From Mucilaginibacter straminoryzae (GTDB lineage Bacteria; Bacteroidota; Bacteroidia; Sphingobacteriales; Sphingobacteriaceae): a stretch of DNA of 64,000 bases. Below are positions 8,415 to 16,471 of the stretch, piece after piece. The position numbers and the translations under genes were made by a program. Position 1 is the first letter of the stretch; the number at the start of each line of letters is the position of its first letter. Location: the NCBI RefSeq assembly GCF_022953055.1, contig NZ_JALJEJ010000008.1, forward strand, positions 62,001 to 126,000, in the 5' to 3' direction. The notes under the pieces were generated by a model, which was not told where the DNA came from, made no database searches, and saw only the letters and a list, made by a program, of their open reading frames with translations.

Positions 8415-9359
8415 TCAGGATACAGCTTTTTGAATTTGCCGGGCGACTAATAGTCCTGCCGCTGTCCCGATAAGCACACTTGCCAGTATCATTTTCTTTG
8501 ATGCTTTAAACGGCGGTACGTAAACAATACCATTTTGTGTAGCAAGCGCCGGTCTGCGCACGTATCTCCCTTCTGATGGTACCGCCTGGCGTTCAAAGTT
8601 TTCCGCCAGCTTTGTCAGAGCCGTCTGCAACTCACGCCCGCGCATTACAGGACCATGCCCTGTTGCCGCGATCCGCGGCTGAAGGGCGGCTAACTTTTTC
8701 ACCGATTTCTTAGCGTCCGTCCAGTCGATGGTCATGTATTTTGGCGGCCCTGATAATTTTTTAATGTTTTTCAAAGCATAAATGGCCGACTCGGGTTTGG
8801 TAGTTAAAAAGGCATCTCCCGCAATCAGTGTGGTATTAAATGGCAGAAAAAGCGATACATGGCCCGGCGAATGCCCTGGAGTATGGATCACCTTCCATTC
8901 GGGCAGTTCCGGTATACCGCGGTCTACATCTATTGCCTTTATCCGTCTGCCTAAATTTAAGGGCTCTCTTCTGAATAACGGAGAAAGAAGGGTCATCAGT
9001 CCTCCCCCTACAGCGGGATCAGCCGGCGGGTATGCAGAACGGCCTGTAAGAAAAGGGATTTCAAGCGGGTGGGCATAAACCGGTACGTTCCAATGCTTTA
9101 ACAGTTCTGGCAAGGAACCGGTATGATCTGAATGGCCGTGTGTTAGCACAATAGCCGAAGGATGAGCACCTTTACCAAAGATGGACTCCGCCATGGCAAT
9201 AATTTTATCTGCACAACCTTTAGGGCCTGCATCTATCAGCACCCAACGTTTAGGAAAACCCTTTCGGTTGGCTACCATATAAATATTTACGAATACTAAT
9301 TTCATCCCCCAGACACCTTGCGCAACCTGGAAATACTTTACACTATCTCTGCTGATCAT
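8415..9359 (-). CDS. MBL-fold metallo-hydrolase with C-terminal hydrophobic tail
   Basis: A 314-residue metallo-beta-lactamase-fold hydrolase. The metal-binding HxHxDH is at residues 74-79 (HGHSDH), with further ligands in HTPGHSPGH and GDAFL and a final His in TGHGPVM. A hydrophobic segment near the C-terminus (about 288-306, MILASVLIGTAAGLLVA) may anchor it to the membrane. Substrate is unknown; glyoxalase II-like and lactonase-like relatives share this pattern. It is divergent from the small gene at 9465 and is followed by the DUF3820 gene after 15 bp. Confidence 0.85.
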   Translation of the reverse strand: MISRDSVKYFQVAQGVWGMKLVFVNIYMVANRKGFPKRWVLIDAGPKGCADKIIAMAESIFGKGAHPSAIVLTHGHSDHTGSLPELLKHWNVPVYAHPLEIPFLTGRSAYPPADPAVGGGLMTLLSPLFRREPLNLGRRIKAIDVDRGIPELPEWKVIHTPGHSPGHVSLFLPFNTTLIAGDAFLTTKPESAIYALKNIKKLSGPPKYMTIDWTDAKKSVKKLAALQPRIAATGHGPVMRGRELQTALTKLAENFERQAVPSEGRYVRRPALATQNGIVYVPPFKASKKMILASVLIGTAAGLLVARQIQKAVS

Positions 9360-9464
9360 TATAATTGGTTTATGCCATTTTCAACAAAAGTTAATAAGCT
9401 TGGTTTGGTTTAAAAGCAAACACAACATTTCAATACCTGTTACATTTTTAATAATTGAAGAACT

Positions 9465-9704
9465 ATGGAACAAGAATTTGATGTAATACTAACCGGAACC
9501 GACGGACCAATTGAGGGCATTGCCCGTAAAGTAACCTTATCAGATGGAACCCCTGCTTACAATTTCGAATCGATAGATGAAACGGTACATTTAGTAGTGG
9601 CAAAGCACGATGGCGAGTGGATACGCGTTGGCGGAACAGACCCATATTTGATAGGCTGGGCGGACGAACTGGTGGAAAAAGTAAGCCAACAAAATTTACT
9701 TTAA
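9465..9704 (+). CDS. Small conserved hypothetical protein
   Basis: An acidic 79-residue protein that I do not recognise as a named family. It has no signal peptide or membrane segment and reads like a compact beta-rich domain (DVILTGTDGPIEGIARKV, then EWIRVGGTDPYLIGW). Its stop codon overlaps the start of the aldo/keto reductase gene in a TAATG, so translation of the two is probably coupled. The reverse-strand open frame over the same bases looks like a shadow. Confidence 0.7.
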   Translation: MEQEFDVILTGTDGPIEGIARKVTLSDGTPAYNFESIDETVHLVVAKHDGEWIRVGGTDPYLIGWADELVEKVSQQNLL

Positions 9705-10657
9705 TGATACAAAAACGCGAATTAGGACAATCCGGCATTGCGGTTGTACCGTTCTGCTTCGGCGGAAATGTATTCGGATGGACGATTGATGAACAAACAT
9801 CCTTCCAAATTCTTGATGCCTTTACCGATCAGGGGTTAGACTTTATCGATACCGCCGATGTATATTCTGCCTGGGCACACCAGGGTACGGGCGGGCAATC
9901 TGAAACCATCATCGGAAACTGGTTAGAGAAAAGCGGGAAGCGCGACCAGGTAATTATCGCAACTAAGGTTGGTAAACCTATGGGCGAAGACAAAAAAGGC
10001 CTTTCTAAACAGTACATCATGCAAGCTGTCGAAGACTCGCTGAAGCGCTTGCAAACAGATTATATCGATCTGTACCAATCGCATGATGACGACCAACAAA
10101 CGCCGTTCGAAGAAACTTTAGAGGCTTATGCCAGGCTGATCAACGATGGCAAGGTAAGGGCAATTGGCGCCTCCAATTATACTGCTTCCAGGCTACAAGA
10201 AGCTTTAAAGACAAGTACAAATTACGGTCTCCCACGGTACGAAACTTTGCAGCCAGAGTATAATTTGTATGATCGCGAAGGTTATGAAAAAGATCTTGAA
10301 CCTGTATGTCGCGAAAATAATTTGGGTGTGATCACGTATTTCTCGCTTGCGAGCGGATTCCTTACCGGGAAATATCGTTCAGAAGATGATCTGAATAAAA
10401 GTAAACGCGGTGGTGGTATTAAAAAATACATGAACGAACGCGGATTCGGTATTTTAAAAGCGCTTGACAAGGTGGCTAAGGAATATCACGCTAGTCCTGC
10501 GGCGGTAGCCCTGGCTTGGGTTATGGCTCGGCCGGGAATTACAGCGCCTATCGCCAGTGCAACCAGTGTAGCTCAACTGCAGGAAATTACAAAAGCAATT
10601 GAGTTAAAATTAAGCAGCGAAGCCATTGATCTGTTAACAACTTCCAGCAACTACTAA
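9704..10657 (+). CDS. Aldo/keto reductase
   Basis: NADPH-dependent oxidoreductase of 317 residues with the TIM-barrel AKR fold. The catalytic tetrad is readable as Asp49 (FIDTADVY), Tyr54, Lys88 (IATKVGK) and His127 (YQSHDD). GASNYTASRL and the C-terminal APIASATSVAQL segment form the cofactor site. The true start is the ATG at 9704, overlapping the stop of the 79-residue protein. A longer frame beginning at 9617 would lie wholly inside that gene. Physiological substrate unknown. A hairpin terminator follows directly. Confidence 0.92.
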   Translation: MIQKRELGQSGIAVVPFCFGGNVFGWTIDEQTSFQILDAFTDQGLDFIDTADVYSAWAHQGTGGQSETIIGNWLEKSGKRDQVIIATKVGKPMGEDKKGLSKQYIMQAVEDSLKRLQTDYIDLYQSHDDDQQTPFEETLEAYARLINDGKVRAIGASNYTASRLQEALKTSTNYGLPRYETLQPEYNLYDREGYEKDLEPVCRENNLGVITYFSLASGFLTGKYRSEDDLNKSKRGGGIKKYMNERGFGILKALDKVAKEYHASPAAVALAWVMARPGITAPIASATSVAQLQEITKAIELKLSSEAIDLLTTSSNY

Positions 10658-10662
10658 AAATG

Positions 10663-10695
10663 AAAGGCTGCCATGATAAACAAAGGCAGCCTTTT
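10663..10695 (+). terminator. Rho-independent terminator after the aldo/keto reductase gene
   Basis: A perfect 10-bp stem (AAAGGCTGCC at 10663-10672 with GGCAGCCTTT at 10685-10694) with a 12-nt loop and a short T run. Confidence 0.85.
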
Positions 10696-10725
10696 CGGTT
10701 ATATATGTAGGGTAATTATGGCGTT

Positions 10726-11586
10726 TTAGAACCTTGATGGGCGCATTTGATTCATGCGGTTGTTCTCGGTAAAGCGTTGGTCTGCATTGTTGTTGCGAAT
10801 GTCGTGTCCCCAGTTTTGGTTACCGCCTTGCTGACCTCCTTGGTTTTGACCGCCACGTTGCCAACCGCCGTTGTTATCGCCGCCACGGTTTGGCTGCCCG
10901 CCCGGGTTTTGCTGACCAAAACCTCCCTGTGGCCTGTTATCATTTCCATTAGGGAACGGCCCCCGGTTGCCACCTTGCTGGCCTCCCCAACGATTGTTTA
11001 CGTTGTCGCGGTTGTTATCCCAGCCACCGCGGTTTTGGTTGTTCCAGTTGTTGTCGTTTCCACGGTTGTTGTCCCAACGGTTGTTATCACGGTTACCCCA
11101 ACCTCCGCGGTCATCTCTATTGTTCCAGCCACGGTCGTCACGGTGACCCCAGCCCCTGCGGTCGTCATTTCTGTCGCCACCCCATCCGGGGTTCATCCTG
11201 CCACGGTCGGCATAGTTCCAGTCTGGCCTGCCGCCCCCCCAGCGTTCACGGTAGTTATCATGGTGCATGTATGGGCGGCGTTCACGAATTTCGAAGTGAC
11301 GGAATGCGCGCCAATCATAGTTGCGGTAAGCCCCTGGTAAATACCTTGCAGAAATCCAACGGCCACCGTCCATATAGTAGTAGCAATTTTGCGGAATGCT
11401 GTAGTAGGCTTCTACGTCTGGCAGATAATAATAGTCATCGCTATCATCATAAGCCGGATATTGTTGTGCTACCACGGGGGTTGGATCGCCAAAATTGAAA
11501 TTGACGTGAACCCTAAGTTGTGCGTCAGCACGGTTAAAAAGTAAACTGCCTGCTGCGACTGCCAATATTGTTGTTAACTTTTTCAT
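10726..11586 (-). CDS. Secreted Asn/Gly/Arg/Trp-rich low-complexity protein
   Basis: A 286-residue protein with a clear signal peptide (MKKLTTILAVAAGSLLFNRADA). A short folded domain (about 25-110) follows, rich in Tyr and with the pattern YYYLPDVEAYYSIPQNCYYY, which I recall from other Bacteroidota secreted proteins. From about residue 115 to the end the chain is repetitive Asn, Gly, Arg, Asp, Trp and Gln (units such as GWGNRD and NNRGG) and is predicted to be disordered. The function is unknown; an envelope or matrix role is only a guess. Long open frames on the other strand here arise from the biased composition. Confidence 0.78.
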   Translation of the reverse strand: MKKLTTILAVAAGSLLFNRADAQLRVHVNFNFGDPTPVVAQQYPAYDDSDDYYYLPDVEAYYSIPQNCYYYMDGGRWISARYLPGAYRNYDWRAFRHFEIRERRPYMHHDNYRERWGGGRPDWNYADRGRMNPGWGGDRNDDRRGWGHRDDRGWNNRDDRGGWGNRDNNRWDNNRGNDNNWNNQNRGGWDNNRDNVNNRWGGQQGGNRGPFPNGNDNRPQGGFGQQNPGGQPNRGGDNNGGWQRGGQNQGGQQGGNQNWGHDIRNNNADQRFTENNRMNQMRPSRF

Positions 11587-11914
11587 AATGATCTTCTTTT
11601 TAGCGGATACTTTTCGTGAGTGATGTTAGTTCAGCTGCGGCTCCCGGATTGTATCTTTTTGTTTGGTATTATGACTTCAAAAAGAAGCGGAAGGTTTAAT
11701 ACACCATTAGTAAATACCACAATGATTTAAATTAAAAGAATATTATTTTTATTAATTATTTATTTTTGGAATATAATTTTGAATATATTTAAAAAGCAGA
11801 CATGTAACAGAATTTTTGCCTGACCGTTATGCCTTTACCTCACAAAAAGCTACTTTCGATTGTTTAAACCGTAACTCCGAACATAATTAACTTAACGAAC
11901 ACACAAATACCGCA
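11587..11914. other. 328-bp divergent intergenic region
   Basis: AT-rich region between the start of the Asn/Gly-rich protein gene (minus) and the sugar dehydrogenase gene (plus). It must hold both promoters. On the plus strand TAATTTTG at 11774-11781 matches TAnnTTTG exactly, and TACTTTCG at 11851-11858 matches 7 of 8. Neither has a convincing -33 element. No gene or structured RNA is visible. Confidence 0.5.
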
Positions 11915-13225
11915 ATGAAAAAAAGTGCGATAACCGCCATGCTATCTGCTGCTGTAGTAGCCGGGCTGCTTTCTTTTAAATGTATAGATCATAAAAATGG
12001 TCCGGCCGAAGAAAATGGTCAAACTGCGCAGAAAACCGAAGCGACGGTTGAAAGTGCGGGTCTGAAACTACCGGCAGGTTTCCAGGCAACTATTATTGCT
12101 GATAATATCGGCCGGGCAAGGCACATTGCCGTAACCCCTCAAGGTGATATCTACGTAAAGCTTGGCCGTGCGAAAGACGGCAAAGGCATAGTGGTGCTGC
12201 ATGAGGGCGCCGATGGTAAAGCCACCGTTAAAAGCGGCTTCGGCAACTTCGGTGGAACCGGCATTTACATCAAAAATGGTTACCTGTATGCTTCGTCTGA
12301 CGAAAACGTTTACCGTTATAAACTGAACGACAAAAATGAGGTGATCAATCCCGATCAACCCGAATTGATTGTTGAAGGCCTGATCAATCGCCGTCAGCAC
12401 GAATCAAAGTCTATTGTACTCGATAATGATGGAAACCTTTACGTAAACGTGGGCGCTTATTCTAACTCCTGCCAGGAGAAAGACCGTCAGCGCGGGTCAC
12501 TGGGCCGCAAGGGCTGCCCAATCCTGGATTCGGCCGGTGGTATCTGGCAATTTAAGGCCGATAAGCAAAAGCAACATTACGGCGATGGCGTACGCTATGC
12601 TACCGGTTTGCGCAATGTGGTTGGGTTAGACTGGAACCAACAGCTAAATCAACTTTTTGTAATGCAACACGGCCGCGATCAGCTTCATGATATTTTTCCC
12701 GATTTGTATACCGTTAAGCAATCGGCTGAACTACCTGCAGAATGTATGTACGCTTTAAAAAAGGGTGACAATGCCGGCTGGCCTTATATGTATTATGATC
12801 AGATCCAGCACAAGAAAATAATGGCACCCGAATATGGCGGCGATGGCAAGAAAGAAGCCGAAGGTAATTTCATCGATCCTGCTGCTGCTTACCCTGGCCA
12901 CATGGCGCCTAATGGACTTTTATTTTATACCGGCAACCAATTTCCAGAAAAATATAAAAATGGTGCGTTCATTGCTTTCCACGGTTCATGGAACCGGGCG
13001 CCGGAGCCGCAAGCGGGATATTTCGTGGTTTTCCAACCTTTTAAAAATGGTAAACCATCCGGCGAGTGGGAAGTATTTGCTGATAACTTCTCAGGCAGCC
13101 AAGCCAATACCGCTTCCGGTGCTGCTACTCATCGCCCATGTGGTTTAGCACAAGGCCCGGATGGCTCTATTTACGTAACCGATGATAGTAAAGGAACAGT
13201 ATTTAAGATCTCTTATAAAAAATAA
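11915..13225 (+). CDS. Sorbosone/PQQ-type sugar dehydrogenase (beta-propeller)
   Basis: An exported 436-residue oxidoreductase of the soluble glucose/sorbosone dehydrogenase (GSDH) family. After an N-terminal export signal, the six-bladed propeller starts near residue 50 (LKLPAGFQATIIADNIG). Family features include GDIYVKLG, ATGLRNVVGLDWN, PDLYTVKQ and the late FIAFHGSWNRAPEPQAGY and YVTDDSKGTVFKI. Members oxidise sugars or sugar aldehydes using PQQ or pass electrons to cytochrome c. The downstream cytochrome c gene starts within the stop codon (TAATG), so that protein is the likely electron acceptor. The exact substrate is unknown. Confidence 0.85.
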   Translation: MKKSAITAMLSAAVVAGLLSFKCIDHKNGPAEENGQTAQKTEATVESAGLKLPAGFQATIIADNIGRARHIAVTPQGDIYVKLGRAKDGKGIVVLHEGADGKATVKSGFGNFGGTGIYIKNGYLYASSDENVYRYKLNDKNEVINPDQPELIVEGLINRRQHESKSIVLDNDGNLYVNVGAYSNSCQEKDRQRGSLGRKGCPILDSAGGIWQFKADKQKQHYGDGVRYATGLRNVVGLDWNQQLNQLFVMQHGRDQLHDIFPDLYTVKQSAELPAECMYALKKGDNAGWPYMYYDQIQHKKIMAPEYGGDGKKEAEGNFIDPAAAYPGHMAPNGLLFYTGNQFPEKYKNGAFIAFHGSWNRAPEPQAGYFVVFQPFKNGKPSGEWEVFADNFSGSQANTASGAATHRPCGLAQGPDGSIYVTDDSKGTVFKISYKK

Positions 13226-13683
13226 TGCGTGCGATTTTTAAAACAGCAATAATTGCGGCAGCCGTAAGCACTACGCTTACAGCCGCTGCACAGCATAAAT
13301 CAAAAACGAAAAGCGGCAGCAAAGCTGCTAAATCTTCGGCCCTTATTTCGGCAGCTACGTTGGCAAATGGGCAAAAGGTATACGGCCAAAGTTGTATTAC
13401 CTGCCATATGGTTACCGGCCTGGGTGTGCCGAATATGAACCCGCCTTTAGCCGGATCGCCGTTTGTTACAGGCGACAAAACCAAGCTGATTAAGATTGTG
13501 CTGAACGGTTTGAGTGAAGATGTGGAGGTAAACGGGCAAACGTACTCTAACAATATGCCTTCACAGGATTACCTGAAAGACCAGGATATTGCCGACGTAC
13601 TTACTTATGTACGTAACAATTTCGGTAATAAAGCTACCGCGGTTACCGCATCAGAAGTAAAAGCTTTGCGAGGAAAAAAATAG
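13225..13683 (+). CDS. Periplasmic c-type cytochrome
   Basis: Monohaem cytochrome c of 152 residues with an export signal (about 1-23) and a Lys/Ser-rich linker. The CxxCH haem site is at 57-61 (CITCH), and Met111 (NNMPSQ) is the likely axial ligand. It ends with the usual helix DQDIADVLTYVRNNF. The ATG overlaps the stop of the sugar dehydrogenase gene. This translational coupling supports a role as electron acceptor for that enzyme. A strong bidirectional hairpin follows. Confidence 0.92.
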   Translation: MRAIFKTAIIAAAVSTTLTAAAQHKSKTKSGSKAAKSSALISAATLANGQKVYGQSCITCHMVTGLGVPNMNPPLAGSPFVTGDKTKLIKIVLNGLSEDVEVNGQTYSNNMPSQDYLKDQDIADVLTYVRNNFGNKATAVTASEVKALRGKK

Positions 13684-13685
13684 TA

Positions 13686-13725
13686 TAAATAACAAAGGGC
13701 TGAAAATTCAGCCCTTTGTTATTTA
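13686..13725. terminator. Bidirectional hairpin terminator between convergent genes
   Basis: A perfect inverted repeat with 19-bp arms (13686-13704 and 13707-13725), core AACAAAGGGCTGAA/TTCAGCCCTTTGTT. A/T-rich flanks on both sides let it serve the cytochrome gene (plus) and the TPR gene (minus). Confidence 0.9.
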
Positions 13726-13736
13726 AATCTTAGCTA

Positions 13737-14258
13737 TCACTCAGCTATGGTATAACTGAACCCTTTAGACATATTTACCTTCTCTGTAACACGGATCAGG
13801 TGCTCTTCGATCTCTTCTTTCTGCGACTTATTCGTCACCTCTAAAAAAGCCTTGCGGTAATTATCTGTAGCCTTCGTCCACTGTTTCTGACGTTCTGCGG
13901 CTAAACCAGCTAATGCATAAACTGCAGCAAGATCAACACCAGGAACAGCCATTGCTTTGGTTTTAACAGTTTCGAACTGCTTATCCATATGCAGGAAGTT
14001 CAGCAGGTTCAGGTAATGAACATAAACATCCGGAAAGTTCGGCTCCAGTTCGTTACAGGTCTTAAAATGAAAGCCTGCCGTATTGTAATCGTTCAGGTCG
14101 TAATAATAAATTCTGCCTAACTGAAAATGTGCCCTTGCATGCATAGGCTCGTTATTTACAATCTCGGTTAGCAGTTGTAAACTTTTAGGCGTGTCGCCGT
14201 ATTTAAGTTCATCCACCGCTAAAAGATATTTTTCTTCTAAAGTGTAATATGTATCCAT
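13737..14258 (-). CDS. Tetratricopeptide repeat protein
   Basis: A cytoplasmic 173-residue protein with at least three TPR-like helix pairs. The clearest is MHARAHFQLGRIYYYDLNDY near residues 40-60, continued by AGFHFKTCNELEPNFPDVYV and by the repeat around ALAGLAAERQKQWTKATDNY. There is no signal peptide. It is probably a protein-interaction module. It has no evident operon partner: its 3' end faces the cytochrome gene across a strong terminator. Confidence 0.8.
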   Translation of the reverse strand: MDTYYTLEEKYLLAVDELKYGDTPKSLQLLTEIVNNEPMHARAHFQLGRIYYYDLNDYNTAGFHFKTCNELEPNFPDVYVHYLNLLNFLHMDKQFETVKTKAMAVPGVDLAAVYALAGLAAERQKQWTKATDNYRKAFLEVTNKSQKEEIEEHLIRVTEKVNMSKGFSYTIAE

Positions 14259-14476
14259 TAATAAAAAATCCAGCTCTTAAAGCTGTTTAAAACTTAAGTG
14301 TGAAATAAGTAGTTGAAGGAAGCGCTGCCACCCTGATTTTATGGGTATTAGCAGAACCATTTACATTGATGTAAAACGCAACCTATTTATGATAATGAAG
14401 TTTTAAAAACATCAGTATTTGTTTAAAGCAATACTAATGTAAGCAAAAAAGATGGAACTACCAAATGGAGACATGC

Positions 14477-14524
14477 AAAAGTGATATACACTCCAGCAAA
14501 AACGCAGGCATATATATCACTTTT
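14477..14524 (-). terminator. Candidate hairpin terminator for the small gene at 14542
   Basis: Perfect 12-bp arms, AAAAGTGATATA (14477-14488) and TATATCACTTTT (14513-14524), enclose a 24-nt loop that can itself pair in part. It lies just after the stop of the minus-strand small gene and ends in a T run on that strand. The rest of the 283-bp gap 14259-14541 shows nothing else I can identify. Confidence 0.6.
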
Positions 14525-14541
14525 TAGTTAAAAAAATCAGC

Positions 14542-14814
14542 CTAAGCAGAAAGTTTCACCTGCTGTTGTTCTATGATCGGGTTGTTTACATTTACCCCTT
14601 CTATGAGGTAGTTATTCTTTAATTCTCGCTCCGAAACAATCACGCAGAAATCTTCAAAACGCACACCGTCTTCGAACGGATATAACGTGTATCCTCTTTT
14701 TATCGGATCGTATGAACCAAGTTCAAAAACTTCGTCATACTTTCTACCTTTTATCTTAGCGCCTTCAACCAGTTGATAAGCGTCTTTTATTTCTTTAAAG
14801 TTAATATTTTTCAT
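14542..14814 (-). CDS. Small hypothetical protein
   Basis: A 90-residue cytoplasmic protein that I do not recognise. It is mixed charged and hydrophobic (IKDAYQLVEGAKIKGRKYDEV, then GYTLYPFEDGVRFEDFCVIV) with no signal peptide or membrane helix. It lies 42 bp downstream of the ABC transporter ATPase gene on the same strand and could be the last gene of that operon or a separate unit. A hairpin follows it. Coding character is supported by natural composition and the stable frame only. Confidence 0.6.
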   Translation of the reverse strand: MKNINFKEIKDAYQLVEGAKIKGRKYDEVFELGSYDPIKRGYTLYPFEDGVRFEDFCVIVSERELKNNYLIEGVNVNNPIIEQQQVKLSA

Positions 14815-14856
14815 AGTAACTGCACTAATACAATTACTTTGCCATAATTTAGGGTT

Positions 14857-15606
14857 TCAGGAAAACCATTCAAATAATTCAGCTTGACTTAGGGTTAATT
14901 TATTTTCACCCGCTACATCTCTGATGATCTTTCCATCTGCCATTTGGATCACCCGGTTCCCATAGGTATAGGCGTCTTTTAAGTTATGCGTGATCAATAC
15001 CGCCGTTAGGCCAAAGTCTTTAACCAGCTTATCCGCCGTTTGCATCACAATGTTTGCAGAACGCGGGTCGAGCGCTGCGGTAGGTTCGTCAAGCAGCAGA
15101 ATTCGGCAATCATCCATGACGCTCATTAATAAGGTTAATGCCTGCCGCTGACCGCCGGACAAGGTTCCCATTTGCTGGTTCAGCTTATCTTCCAACCCCA
15201 TTTCTAAAGTGGCTATCTTTTCTTTAACCTGCTTTGTAAATGAGGCATTCACACCGATCGTTAAATTTTTACCTTGGGTACGAATAGCGGACAGCCTGAA
15301 ATTGTCGATAATACTTAACCCCGAAGCCGTACCACTTAATGGGTTTTGAAACACGCGTGCAATCCATTTGCTACGCTGATAATCGGCATAGTTGTGAACG
15401 TCCTCCCCTTCTATTTTAATCTCGCCAGCGCTTACTTTAATATTGCCTGCAATAATATTCAGCAGTGTACTTTTACCTGAACCGTTAGCGCCAACAATTA
15501 CCAGGTATTCGCCCTTTTTAACCAGCAGATTGATATCATTCAGGGCGTTAACCTCAGTAGCCCGGCCTTTGTTAAAAGTTTTTGAAACGTGTTGTAGCTC
15601 AATCAT
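14857..15606 (-). CDS. ABC transporter ATP-binding protein (TrpZ-like)
   Basis: A 249-residue ABC ATPase. Walker A is GANGSGKST (near 38-46), the Q-loop lies in RVFQNPLSGT, the signature is LSGGQRQAL, Walker B is ILLLDEPTAAL, and the switch His is in LITHNLKD. Its start overlaps the permease stop by 8 bp. With the permease and substrate-binding lipoprotein it forms a three-gene importer resembling the TrpXYZ class. The solute is not determinable here. Confidence 0.92.
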   Translation of the reverse strand: MIELQHVSKTFNKGRATEVNALNDINLLVKKGEYLVIVGANGSGKSTLLNIIAGNIKVSAGEIKIEGEDVHNYADYQRSKWIARVFQNPLSGTASGLSIIDNFRLSAIRTQGKNLTIGVNASFTKQVKEKIATLEMGLEDKLNQQMGTLSGGQRQALTLLMSVMDDCRILLLDEPTAALDPRSANIVMQTADKLVKDFGLTAVLITHNLKDAYTYGNRVIQMADGKIIRDVAGENKLTLSQAELFEWFS

Positions 15607-16471
15607 ACTGTTTTCTGAAGGATAAACGCGGCAAACTCACAATCAATAATACAAACAGCGCAGTAACCAGCTTCAGCAAGTTGGCGTCTACGCCTATCAC
15701 CAAGGCAAACGCCAGTACCAGTTGAAAGACCACTGCACCGCAGACCACCAGTATCAAGCTTACCTGGATACTGGTAATTCTTCGCCAGTTAATGATGGTC
15801 TCTGCAATGATTACAGAACCTAAACCGGTGATCACGATACCGATACCCATATTGATATCCGCATACCCTTGAAACTGCGTCATCAGGAATCCGCTTAACG
15901 CGGTCAGCGCATTGGCCAGCGCCAAACCAATAATCTTCATCCGGTCCGTGTTTACGCCCATCGCCCTTACCATTTGTTCGCTGTCGCCGGTGGCACGCAT
16001 AGCAATACCGAAGTCTGTTTTTAGCAGGAACCCCAAGGCTAGGATCAGTACAGCCACAATAATCAGCACAATGAATAAAGTATTGTAATCAGGGTTAGAT
16101 GATAAATTGACCACGTTAAAAATTGAGGACATGTTCAGTAAAGGAATGTTCGACCGCCCCATGATGGTAAGATTTACCGAATAAAGCGCCGTCATGACCA
16201 GGATACCGGCCAAGAGGGCATTTATCTTTAGCTTGGTGTGGATCAACCCGGTAAAAGCACCGGCAATGGCACCAGCCAGCATTACCGCCGGAACCGTCAC
16301 CAATAAAGATTGGTGATGCGTGAGTAATACCGCTGTTACCGCACCACCTAAAGTATAACTGCCGTCGGTAGTAATATCCGGAATGTTAAATATCTTCATG
16401 GAAAGATAAACCCCCAACGCGATAGCCACCAGGCACAACCCCTGTAATACGGCGCTTAAGTAAACCTCCAT
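15599..16471 (-). CDS. ABC transporter permease (BPD_transp_2 family)
   Basis: A 290-residue integral membrane permease with about eight hydrophobic helices. It belongs to the branched-chain-like permease family used by TrpY-type importers. The N-terminal IFNIPDITTDGSYTLGGA segment and the cytoplasmic loop RATGDSEQMVRAMGVNTDRM, which contacts the ATPase, are characteristic. The gene overlaps the binding-protein gene by one base upstream and the ATPase gene by 8 bp downstream. Confidence 0.9.
   Translation of the reverse strand: MEVYLSAVLQGLCLVAIALGVYLSMKIFNIPDITTDGSYTLGGAVTAVLLTHHQSLLVTVPAVMLAGAIAGAFTGLIHTKLKINALLAGILVMTALYSVNLTIMGRSNIPLLNMSSIFNVVNLSSNPDYNTLFIVLIIVAVLILALGFLLKTDFGIAMRATGDSEQMVRAMGVNTDRMKIIGLALANALTALSGFLMTQFQGYADINMGIGIVITGLGSVIIAETIINWRRITSIQVSLILVVCGAVVFQLVLAFALVIGVDANLLKLVTALFVLLIVSLPRLSFRKQYD

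Noticed and set aside
9617..9703. Longer N-terminus of the first aldo/keto reductase
   Set aside because: It lies inside the 79-residue protein gene, and the conserved AKR N-terminus begins at ATG 9704.
10747..11340. 197-codon open frame on the plus strand, Val/Thr/Ala-rich
   Set aside because: It is antisense to the Asn/Gly/Arg-rich secreted protein gene; its composition is a direct by-product of that repeat sequence and it has no recognisable domain.
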